Source: Pyropia yezoensis
Lineage: Eukaryota > Rhodophyta > Bangiophyceae > Bangiales > Bangiaceae
DNA length: 64,000 nucleotides
Assembly: GCA_009829735.1 (NCBI GenBank)
Contig: CM020620.1
Coordinates: forward strand, 20,868,020-20,932,019
Direction of reading: 5' to 3'
The notes below the pieces were generated by a model that saw nothing but the letters and a program-made list of their open reading frames with translations, was not told the DNA's origin and searched no databases. The position numbers were made by a program, and so were the translations under genes. How positions within the stretch are numbered: position 1 is the first letter of the stretch; each line of letters starts with the position of its first letter. Below are positions 53,544-62,996 of this stretch, one piece after another.

Positions 53544-55281
53544 TCACCCGCGCCACGCGCCCGAGGCGGCGGTGGCCGCGGCGGCCGCGACGGCCCCGCC
53601 GACGCCGACCACCGCCGCGGCCGCGACGGCGGCATAGTAGGTGCCAACGTCGGCCGCGGCCTCGGCGGCGCGCACCCGCGCGAGCAGCGCTGTCACCCGC
53701 ATGGCGGGGGCGGCCGCCGGGCCACCCCGCGCGAGGACGTCTGCCAGGAAGACCGCGTCGTCCGTGTCGCGGGCATCGCCGGGGGCTGCGGGGCGCGTGT
53801 CGGCCACGGGGGGGGCGGTGGGGGGGGCAGCGGCTGGCAGCACGTCAATGCCCGCGACGGCTGCCATGGACCGGCGTGCGGGTGGCGGGGAGGCGGGGGG
53901 CGGGGGCACAGCCGCGACGGCTGTCTTCAGCCCCGCTGCCGCCGCCGCTGCCGCCGCCGCTGCCGCGCGTGGCGCCGTGGAGTCTCGGTCGGCGGTGGCA
54001 CGCAGGGGTGGTGCTGGGGTGGTCACGAAGGCGGCGTCGACAAGCGACACCGCCTTACCGCCATCGGGGACGCCGCCAGGCGATGGCGGGCAAGTTGCAG
54101 TGGCCACCTCGGCAGACGGCGGCGGCTGCCGCGGCGCCACCAACTCGGGCTGCCCGCCCGCGGCGGGTGCGGCAGCGGCGGCGGTGACGGAAAGGGGTGA
54201 GGCGGGGGTGATGCCGCTGCCAGCCAACCCCTCCTCTTCCAAACGGCTGGGAGGAGATGGTGCAGTGCGCCCGCTTGCGCGAGGAGCGGGGGTGACAGGA
54301 AAGCCCACCTCCCCCACAGGCGACCCCCAGCCCGCAAGAGCGGGGGATACAGGGGAGCCCACCTCCGCCACGAAAGTCCGCCTGCCACGTCGTACCGGGG
54401 TGACGGGGTAGCCAGCCTCCGCCATTGAAACTTCCCTCCCGCCCCCCTCGCGCAGGACAGACAGGAAGGGCGCGGGCGGGGGACCCCCCGCGGCTGCAGC
54501 CCCTTCCTCCCCCCGGAGCGCCGCCACCTCTGCCCTCAGCCGGGCCACCTCCGCGCCAAGGGCCGACAGGGACTCCCGCAGCGCCGCCGCCGCCCCACCG
54601 CCACCCCCCCGGCGCGCCCCCCCCGTCGTCACTGCGCGCATGCCCCGCAACCGGTCAACAAACGCCAGCGTTGCGGCCGACGCGGGACCCCCGCCGCGCA
54701 CCGCCGCGACCACCACCAGCGTGGAGCCGCCGGCGAGTGCGCCGCGCGCCGCCCATGTCAGGCCGCTGTCACGGTAGGGCACGTGGCCGCCACCGCCGCC
54801 GCCGCCGCGGGGTGGAGGCGCCCGCCGTGCGTCGACGACGCGAGCGAGGGCGGATAGGCCCGCGTGGATGGCGCCCGTCTCCGACACGGGCCGCATGGGA
54901 GGCGGCGGCGGCGGCGGGGCCGGCGGCGGCGGCCGCGCGGGGATGGGGCAGCCCTCGCCCGCTGCCGCCGCCAATGCGGCTGCGGCTGCCGTCGAGGCGG
55001 TGGCGGCGGCGGCGGCGGCGGCGACGGCGGGTGACGGCCGCCGCCGCTCCGCGCCCGCTGTGTCAATGAGAGTGAGGGTGGCCCCCCCGGGGGGCAGCGA
55101 CAGCCGCAGTAGCGCGTGGGAGCGGGACGACACCCCATTCGCAGCCGTCGCGGCGGTGGCGCGACGGCGGGCGGCGGCGGCGACGAGCGCGAGCGCCTGC
55201 GCGGGTGTTGCAGCGGCCACTACCGTCGGTGGTGGCGGGCGGCGGCCCCCGCCACCGCCGCCGCCTCCGCCGCCGCCGACG

Positions 55282-55327
<46 letters not shown>

Positions 55328-56006
55328 GGCCTGCGGACCGTGGCGGCGCGGCGGAAGGCGCGGCGGGGGATAGCAGGTCTACCACCCGGTGGCCCACCAC
55401 CTCCACCACCGACACGCCCAGCGTGATGACCACGCTCTCGGCGGCGGCGGTGGCCCCAAGCGGCTCGACCGCGGCCACCGATGCGCCCGCGGCTGCCACC
55501 GTCGCGGCGGCCGCAAACAGGCCCTTGATCACACCCCCCACCAGGCCCGCGCTGGTACGTTCGCCGCTGCCGCCGCCGCCGCTGCCGGCTCCGCCGCTTC
55601 CCCCCGTCACCCCCCCCGTCAGGGCGGTGGTCTTTCCCGAGCCGCTCGCCCCCACCGCCAGCACCGTTGCGTCGGCGCCCGCCGCGACGGCCGCCACCGC
55701 CGGCGCGCCGGCGGCGGCGTAGAGCGCCGCCGCCTCTGTCACCACCGCGTCGACCGAGTGGGCCCGCAGCGGCAGCGGCGGCGGCGGCGTCGGCGGCGAC
55801 GACGCCGCCGCCGCAGCCGCCGCCGCCGCCGCCGCCGCGAGGCCCCTGATGGCCGACGGCGGGGGGGGGGGGGGTAGCCGCACCACCGCCGGCGCGCCAC
55901 CGGCGGGGCGCTCAATGACCAGCGGCGGGTCTCCCGGGTGGGGGTGCGGGTGCACCTGCACCACGGCCGTGACGGCCATGGGTGGGGGGGGGGGTGGGGG
56001 GGGCAT
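53544..56006 (-). CDS. Divergent kinesin motor protein with giant Gly/Ala insertions
   Basis: The open frame has 820 residues from the ATG at 56006 (another ATG nine codons later). The motor core is recognisable despite extreme GC composition: P-loop VGASGSGKTTALTGG (118-132), VSVVEVVGHRVVDLL (198-212, the strand before loop 8), switch I NGVSSRSHALL (about 290-300), switch II LIDTAGAER (about 313-321, replacing the usual DLAGSER), and HVPYRDSGLTW..ALAGGSTLVVVAAV near 460-490. Kinesins move along microtubules using ATP. Loops between these motifs are swollen by a run of about 26 Gly before switch I and by long Ala stretches after switch II, so the motor is unusually long. After the motor comes a short Leu/Arg/Glu heptad-like segment (ALRESLSALGAEVARLRAEV) and a Pro/Ala-rich tail. 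The frame stops within a GTGAGT splice-like site, so the true C-terminus may lie in further exons. The family class cannot be assigned. Confidence 0.82.
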
Positions 56007-57823
56007 CGCTGCACCTACCTCCCTTGCCGCGCCGCGAGGGTGGGGTTGGCGCGGCGCGTTTTGGGGGGAGAGGGGGAGACGGGCGGCAGTAACGACCACG
56101 GTCGTCAGTGGGGGGGTGGGGGGGGAAGCCGGAGATAGAAGACAAAGCGGCAAGGGGTGTCACGAGAGAGCGCGAGTCGGAGAAGGGGGAAACGGACAGG
56201 GGAGCCGCTCGTGGGGGGGAAGATGGGATGGCCTTTCTGGGGAAACGGGGGAAGAGGTCGGCGCTACCCGCAGGCCCCGTCGTCCTGCGCCGAGGCGCGA
56301 CGAAATCGCCGCCGCAACCGCAGCCGCCGCCGCCGCCGCCGCCGTTAACGCAGCCACCGCTACCGCCTCAATCGCCGCGGCTGGTGTCGTGACTGGCGGC
56401 CGCACCTCCCCACCCACCCCCCCCTTGAGCGGCGGCGACAGCAGGATAGGTGCGCGTCGGCCGCGGGAGGACCCCCCCCCCCCGCCTACCCCACGACGCG
56501 CCCCGGCAGAGGAGATGTCTGCCTGTCCCCCGTCCGCCCCGGCCACGCCCGCCAGCCTCTGCACCTTCACCACCCCCCCCCCCCCTCCCCACACCCCACG
56601 CAGTCCACCCAGGCGCTCACCCGGCGCCGTCCACCATGCGAGGCGGTACGGCGGGAGGGGTGGGGGGTTGTCGTGGCAAGCGCGACCGTGCTCCCCACCG
56701 CCAGCGCTGCCCCCGCCACCTGCCCCCGCCCACCCTCCCCCCCCCCCCCGTGCCGTCCCACTCTCGCACCTCCCCGCAGACACATCCCCCCTCTCCCCAG
56801 CATATCCCATGTCGGCGAGGTTGGGCAGTCGGCGCGGATTTCCCCCCCCTGGTGGGCGCAGTCTCCCACCGGCGACCGCTACCTGCCACGCCCGTCTGCA
56901 AGGCGGCGGCCGTGGCCGGGACGGGTTTGCCCCGCACGGGGCCCCACCGCTACGTACGTCAGGCACGAACACCAGGGAGGGGGAGGGGGAGGGGGGGTTG
57001 GTCCGGCCGAGTCACAGTCAGTGGTCATCCACCACTGGCTCGCATCTGGAGGCTGCCTCGCCGCGTGACTGGGCTGGACGGTGACGGGCGAAGGGGGGAC
57101 GTGGGGTCCCTCCCGGGAGTGAGTGGGAAAAAGGAGTGCGGCGGGGGAAGGGGGGGAGGGGGGGGGGCGCGGCACCAATGACGCCGCGAGGAGGGGGGGA
57201 GGGCGGTGGGTCGGCGACCGCAGCGTAGCCGACCGGTGGCGCAACGTACGCGGCAGCGGTGCGGTGGGCTATCTGTCGTGGGGCGGCACCTCGTTGGCGA
57301 TGACGGGGCGGGGATCCCGGGACGACAGCCCGCAACGGCGGCGCCCCGGTCCAGGCGGCACGGGTGCGGGGTGGCCCCGGGCAGGACGCCATCAAATCCG
57401 CCACGTGAGCACTCTGTAAACGACTGACGGGGAATGATCCAAATTATCGAGCGCTCGGACTACTTTATTATTAAAAATTACAATTGGTCAAAGACCTGAC
57501 TTCAATTCGTTACAAAGTCAGTTTGCTTGCTATACTGGCAATCAAACTGACTTGACTACCCAGCCGACATTCCCATGTATTTCATAATTTGTGCATGCAA
57601 TCATTGCGTTGACTGGTCGATTGCTCATTCGACAGGCCACTGTCACCTCTGGTCTGCGTGGCCCGCCACCCCCCGTGATCCGCTTCTGCTGCCACCCCTC
57701 CCCCCCCCAACCTCGGCCGCCCCCTGCGGTCGTCACTGCTGCATGGTTGCTCGTCCGGCCGGCACGCCGCCGCAGCTGACGCCGGCCCCCCATTTCCCCT
57801 TTTGCTGTGTCTGAGCCACCGCA
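56007..57823. other. Divergent intergenic region between kinesin (-) and isoamylase (+)
   Basis: About 1.8 kb serving as the 5' side of both flanking genes. Most is GC-rich low-complexity sequence with open frames on both strands that encode no recognisable domain. An AT-rich island at about 57425-57600 stands out, with CTTTATTATTAAAAATTACAATT and paired motifs CAAAGTCAGTTTG and CAATCAAACTGACTTG (an imperfect inverted repeat). It is the best candidate for promoter elements of the isoamylase gene. Confidence 0.4.
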
Positions 57824-60193
57824 ATGGTCAAAAACTCTTCGGCAGGTGCCTCCGCGTGGGGCGCCTCCATCTCCGTCCTCCACCGCGGGCGGCCGCTGCC
57901 GTATGGATGCACCGCCACCGCCGGCGGCGGCGGTGGCGCCGCCGCCGCCACTGACACTGGCGCCGGCGGGGCGCTCAACTTTTCCGTCTTTGCCAAGGAG
58001 GCCGCCCACGCGGTGCTGCTGCTCTTCCCCCCCACCACCGCGGCGCCAACGGCCGACGGCGGCAATGGCGGCGACGGCGGCGGCGGCGGCGACGGCGATG
58101 GGCCGGCCGCGGCGGCTGCGCCCGTGGAGCTGCGCCTGGACCCTGCGCAGCACCGGACGGGCATGGTGTGGCACGTTGCGGTGGCGGGTGTCCCCCCCCG
58201 CACCGAGTACCTGTGGCGGATAGGCGCGGCGCCGGACCCCCGGTGGTACACCAACGAGTGCCTCGACCCGTACGCGCGGGAGGTGTCGTCGCCAACGGGC
58301 GCCGGCATGTACAACGCCGTCGACGTGCGGGGGGATTACCGCCCACGTGGGGTGGTGCCAACGGTGGGCGCCCCAGAGTTTGACTGGCAGGGGGTGGTGC
58401 CGCCGCGCATCCCCCAGCACGAGCTGGTCATTTACGAAATGCACGTCCGTGGCTTTACCCTCCACGCGGACGCTGAGGGCGCTGCCGCTGCTGCGGATGG
58501 CGGCGGCGCTGTCGCGGACGGGCCGGCCAAGGGGGGGACCAAGGCTACGACGGCGGGCGGGGGGGCTGGCTCCAACGGTACCTTCTTGGGGGTGATTGAC
58601 AAGATCCCCTACCTCCGTGCGCTCGGTGTCAACTGTGTGGAGCTGCTACCAGTGATGGAGTTTAACGAGACGGAGTGGTCCTTTATCAACCCCGTCACCA
58701 ATCAGCGGCTGTCTCAGTACTGGGGATATTCCACCGTCGCCTTCTTCGCGCCCATGAACCGGTTTGCGCAGGCAGACGCGACGGTGGAGTTCCAGACGAT
58801 GGTCCGGGAGCTCCACCGCGCTGGCATTGAGGTGATCCTGGACGTCGTGTACAACCACACGGCCGAGATGGGTCTGGACTTTCTGCCTCCCGGGCACTAT
58901 GGGCAAAAGACGCTCGCGCCGGGCACATACTACATGCTCGAGGACAATGGCGCCAAGTTTGTCAACTACTCGGGCTGCGGCAACACTCTGTCGTGCAACA
59001 ACCCGGTGACGGCAGAGTGGATCCACGAGTCCCTTCGCCACTGGGCGCTGACCATGGGCGTCGATGGCTTCCGCTTTGACCTGGCGTCTATCCTCACGCG
59101 CGGCACCGACGGGGCGGCGCTGGCCAACCCGCCTGTCGTGGAGCGGTTTACCAAGGACCCCTGCATGCGGGACGTCAAGCTGATTGCCGAGCCGTGGGAC
59201 TGTGGGGGCCTCTACCAGGTGGGCACCTTTCCGCATTACGGGGTCTGGTCCGAGTGGAACGGCAAGTTCCGTGACGTGGTGCGGCAGTTTGTCAAGGGCG
59301 ACCGGGGCCTCAAGGGCGCGTTTGCGTCGCGCCTGTGTGGGTCCCAGGATATGTATGGCCCGTCGGGGCGGGCACCGTACCACTCGGTCAACTTTGTGAC
59401 TGCCCACGATGGCTTCTCCCTGTACGACCTGGTGTCGTACAATGACAAGCACAACGAGCACAATGGGGAGAACAACAATGACGGGGAGCAGCACAACAAC
59501 AGCTGGAACTGTGGCGCCGAGGGCGAGACATCCGACCCAGAGGTGCGGTCACGGCGTGACCGACAGATGCGCAACATGATGGTGGCGCTGCTCGTGTCGG
59601 CGGGGACCCCCATGCTGTGCATGGGCGACGAGTACGGGCACACCAAGGGCGGCAACAACAATGGCTGGTGCCAAGACGGCCTGCTGACCGCGTTTAACTG
59701 GACGGTGTTGCGGGACGGCCTTGACGGCCTCCCCCGCTTTCTTGCCAAGCTCATCCGCCTGCGCACGCGGACGGCGCCCTACCTGGCGCGCACCACCTTT
59801 TACTCTGGCTCGGAGATTGTGTGGCACGGGGAGCGCCCCGGCGAGCCCGCCTGGGACGACGGCTACAACTTTCTTGCCTTTACCATTCCCGACCCGCGGC
59901 CGGCTGCCGGCGCCGACCTGTACGTGGCGTTCAACGCGGGCGCCGAGGCGCGCACCGCCGTGCTGCCGCCCGCCCCCGACTGTGGCTCCTGGGGCCGCCT
60001 GGTGGACACGGCGCTCCCGCCGCCGCGGGACTTTAGCGACGACCCCGCGGCGCACCCCATTGCGCACACCTACGGGCTGGCGCCCTACTCGGCGGTGGTG
60101 CTCGTGCACGTCCGCCGGCTGTGCCCGGAAGCGACCGCCCCAGAGGATGTCACCGCCGCGCTGCGGGCGGGGCTTGACCGGGTGGCGCTCTGA
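57824..60193 (+). CDS. Isoamylase-type starch/glycogen debranching enzyme (GH13)
   Basis: Intronless, 789 residues. The N-terminal CBM48 beta-sandwich (about 48-150, NFSVFAKEAAHAVLLLF and HVAVAGVPPRTEYLWRI) is followed by the GH13 barrel. All four conserved regions are intact: DVVYNH (340-345), GFRFDLASIL (415-424, nucleophile Asp419), AEPWDCGG (455-462, acid/base Glu456) and VTAHDG (525-530, Asp529). It hydrolyses alpha-1,6 branches in glucans. In red algae this acts in trimming floridean starch, which is stored in the cytosol, and the absence of a transit peptide fits that. Two Gly/Ala-rich insertions interrupt the conserved fold (about 75-100 and 218-250), mirroring the loop expansion seen in neighbouring genes. 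HYGVWSEWNGKFRD and GDEYGHTKGGNNNGWCQD are further isoamylase-type signatures. The start ATG has a purine at -3, and GC-ending codons run throughout. Confidence 0.95.
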   Translation: MVKNSSAGASAWGASISVLHRGRPLPYGCTATAGGGGGAAAATDTGAGGALNFSVFAKEAAHAVLLLFPPTTAAPTADGGNGGDGGGGGDGDGPAAAAAPVELRLDPAQHRTGMVWHVAVAGVPPRTEYLWRIGAAPDPRWYTNECLDPYAREVSSPTGAGMYNAVDVRGDYRPRGVVPTVGAPEFDWQGVVPPRIPQHELVIYEMHVRGFTLHADAEGAAAAADGGGAVADGPAKGGTKATTAGGGAGSNGTFLGVIDKIPYLRALGVNCVELLPVMEFNETEWSFINPVTNQRLSQYWGYSTVAFFAPMNRFAQADATVEFQTMVRELHRAGIEVILDVVYNHTAEMGLDFLPPGHYGQKTLAPGTYYMLEDNGAKFVNYSGCGNTLSCNNPVTAEWIHESLRHWALTMGVDGFRFDLASILTRGTDGAALANPPVVERFTKDPCMRDVKLIAEPWDCGGLYQVGTFPHYGVWSEWNGKFRDVVRQFVKGDRGLKGAFASRLCGSQDMYGPSGRAPYHSVNFVTAHDGFSLYDLVSYNDKHNEHNGENNNDGEQHNNSWNCGAEGETSDPEVRSRRDRQMRNMMVALLVSAGTPMLCMGDEYGHTKGGNNNGWCQDGLLTAFNWTVLRDGLDGLPRFLAKLIRLRTRTAPYLARTTFYSGSEIVWHGERPGEPAWDDGYNFLAFTIPDPRPAAGADLYVAFNAGAEARTAVLPPAPDCGSWGRLVDTALPPPRDFSDDPAAHPIAHTYGLAPYSAVVLVHVRRLCPEATAPEDVTAALRAGLDRVAL

Positions 60194-60683
60194 CCCACAC
60201 GGGCGGGCTGTGGCCGACCACATGGCCCGTCTCCACCAGGGACTGGGGCGGCGGAGGTGCGGTGGCGGCGTAGGGATGGGGGGGGGGGGGGGGGGGCGGG
60301 CTGCCGACTGTTGGGAGAGGTCCCTCTTTTGTTTTTATGGTAGGGTGACGATGGAGGGGAGGGCGGCTCGGGGGGATGGGCCGGCCCCCCCCCGGCCATC
60401 ATCGATGTCCCCCCGCGCCCACGGTGGGTGGTTGTATGGATCTATGGCAGGGTGCCAGTGCCACGCGGGACCCCCGCGCCATTCCCCGCCGACGGTAGGA
60501 GGCGGGGCGTGGGCGCTCAACAGACCGGGTCCGTCCCCCCCCCGCCCCCCCCACGCGTCCCGCCGGTCGTCCCCCCCCCGCGGTGCAAGCGTGTGACAGT
60601 CACACAGGCCGTACGGTCGTGCGCCGCCGGCGGTACCGCCGCCCCGCCCTTGGCTTTGACAAACACACACGGCCGGCTTCCCC

Positions 60684-60684
<1 letters not shown>

Positions 60685-60714
<30 letters not shown>
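60685..60714. repeat. C30 homopolymer run
   Basis: Thirty consecutive C residues (G on the minus strand), the longest single-base run in the window. Other long runs are G23 at 62511-62533 and C18-20 near 63620-63640. Confidence 0.9.
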
Positions 60715-60716
<2 letters not shown>

Positions 60717-61715
60717 GCCCCCCGTCCCCCGCCCCTCCCACCTCTTCCCAGCCTGTCCCCCGCCCCCTCCCACGTTCCTCAGCGGGCCCGTGTCCCCTCC
60801 CCCCCCCCCCCCCCTCCAGCGTTGGCGCCCATGCAAAACGTCGGCGGCCGGCCACTGTTCGCACCTCCCCCTCCCCCCCTCTTTTGCGTGGCGTACGCGC
60901 CGCGCGGGGTGGGGGGGAAGCTACACCCTGCCCGCCGCCGGCGGTCGCGGGCGGGCGCCCCGACCACACCCCCTCCTCCCCTCGCGACGCGGAGGTATGG
61001 ACTGTGCACCTACGCACCGTGCGCGAGGGCGGAGGGGGGAGGGCGGAGGGGGGGAGGGGGGGGGGGAAAGGGTGGGGAAGGCGGGAACGCCGCCCCTCCC
61101 GCGTCGCGGGATTCACGCCCCCTCTGCAAAGAGCTTGTCCCCGCCCTCGTCCCCCCCCCTCCCCCGCCCGCCCCCCCGCCCGCCCGCCCCGCCCGGCGTC
61201 GTGGACTCTGGCGGGATGATCCCCCCTCCGCCCCCTCCCCCTCCACCCACCCCCCCGCGCCTCCCCCCGCACGTGCTCGCCCCCCCCCCCCGCACCACCC
61301 CCCCACCCCCACCCCCCCCCCACCCCCGCGCCCGCGCCCGCGTGGCAGTCTGCTGCCAGCGGGCGGCGGGGGGCGGCGGCAGGCAGCGGCGGCGGCGGCG
61401 GCGGCGGCGGCGCGTGGCGGCGCGTGGGCGGCGCGGGGGGGGGGGCGGGGGGCGCCCGTGGGGGGGGGGGGGGTCCCACTCGGCGGGCGGCGACGCCGCG
61501 GCTGGGGCCGCCCCCCCCCCCCGCGCACCCGCAGACACCGTGGCAGGCGGCGGCGGCGGCGGCGGCCGGCCGGCCGGCCGCTGCCGCCGCGCCACACCCC
61601 CAACCGCTACTTCCGCCGTTGCTTTTTGCCGCTGCCGCTGCCGGCGCCGCTGCCGCTGCCGCTGCCGCTGCCGCGACCTACCACTGCCGCCGCGGCGGCG
61701 GTCGCCGCTGCCCCG

Positions 61716-61876
61716 CTGCTGCTACTGCTGCCTACTCACGGCGTGGCGCGCGCGCGGCGAGGCGGGTCGACGCGGCAGCCTGCCCTGGGCGCTGCCGCCC
61801 CTGCTGCTGCTGCCGACTTACGACGTGGCGCGCGCGCGCGGCGGGGCGGGTCGACGCGGCGGCCTGTCTGGGGCGG
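61716..61876. repeat. Tandem duplication of about 82 bp
   Basis: CTGCTGCT..CTGC..ACT.ACG.CGTGGCGCGCGCG followed by GGTCGACGCGGC.GCCTG occurs twice head to tail (starting about 61716 and 61798), with a few indels. Confidence 0.65.
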
Positions 61877-62806
61877 CAGCGGCGGCGGCGGCGGCTCTTG
61901 TCCGAGGGGTCAACCCCCTCCCCCCCCCCCAAAAAAAACGACCGGGAACGCGGTCAGGCCCCCCTCCACACCTCTTCCGCTCCCAACGGGCCACAGCCTC
62001 TGCTCTCTCGTGACCTCCGGACGGCGGACACGCCGCACCGCCAAGAGGCGCGCGTCGGTTGTGGCCTCGACACGGGCCACCGCCGTCCTTGCCTACAGGG
62101 ACCGCGGACGGGTCGTGACGTGGGCACGCGGCGGAGACCCGCGCCGGCCGGCCACCGGCACTGCCGCGACACGCTCGGCAGCGGGGGGGGGGGGAGGGGG
62201 GGGCGGGACAGACGGCCGCCCTGCCACGGCCGGCGCGTGGCCGGCAGCCGCGGCGGGCAACGGCGGGGCGGGCGGGGGGGGGAGGTGTGGGGGGAAGGTA
62301 GATAGGTAGGTCCATAGGTGCCCCGTCGCATCATTGCCGCGCACCCCCGTTGGCCCGCCCGCCCCTTCCCCCCCCCCCCCCTCCTCCCTCTCCCTCCCCG
62401 TTTCTGGTGCCCGGCCGGCCGGCGGCCGCCGCCATGCCATCCCGCAGAGGGCACCCGGGACGGCGCGCGCGCGGTCGTGGCGGCGGGCGTGTTTCACCTC
62501 CTAGCTAGGAGGGGGGGGGGGGGGGGGGGGGGGTGGGGGCGGGCCATTGCCGCACCCCTCTCTCCCCCTCCGTTGCACCCCCCCTCTCCCCTCCCCTCTC
62601 GCTACCCCCTGGCGGCACGCCGCGCGCGGCAGCGCGGGTGCGTGCACGCGTCAGCTGCCAAGAGCGGCCCCCGCCCGCCCGCCCCCACGCACGGCGGCCG
62701 GCAACGGCGGCACGTCACCCCCCCCGCCCTCCTCCTCTGCCGCAGCGGCCGCCCAGGTGAGCCGCGCGCTCCGTGGCTGTGGCCGACGCAGCGGCGGCGG
62801 GGGGAC

Positions 62807-62870
62807 GGCGGCGGCGGCGGCGGCGGCAGCGGCAGCGGCGGCGGCAGCGGCAGCGGCGGCGGCGGTGGCG
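62807..62870. repeat. GGC/AGC triplet repeat
   Basis: An uninterrupted series of about 20 triplets, mostly GGC with scattered AGC, read as (CGG CGG CAG CGG CAG)-like units. A related GCC/GCT series (CCGCTGCCGCTG) lies at about 61625-61677. Confidence 0.8.
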
Positions 62871-62916
62871 GGGTCGGGTGGGGGGGGGCGGGCGGGGCGG
62901 GGACGGTAGTGGCCAC

Positions 62917-62917
<1 letters not shown>

Positions 62918-62966
<49 letters not shown>

Positions 62967-62996
62967 ACACACACACACGCACACACACACAACACA
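62918..62996. repeat. (CA)n microsatellite
   Basis: About 79 bases of CA dinucleotides with a few single-base interruptions (ACGCACACAAC). The 5' part holds more than 20 perfect CA units, so it is likely length-polymorphic. Confidence 0.95.

Noticed and set aside
60583-62309. Overlapping plus frames of 476 and 495 codons and a 320-codon minus frame
   Set aside because: Pure Pro/Arg/Gly repeats produced by homopolymers and triplets; frames overlap in antisense and contain no domain.
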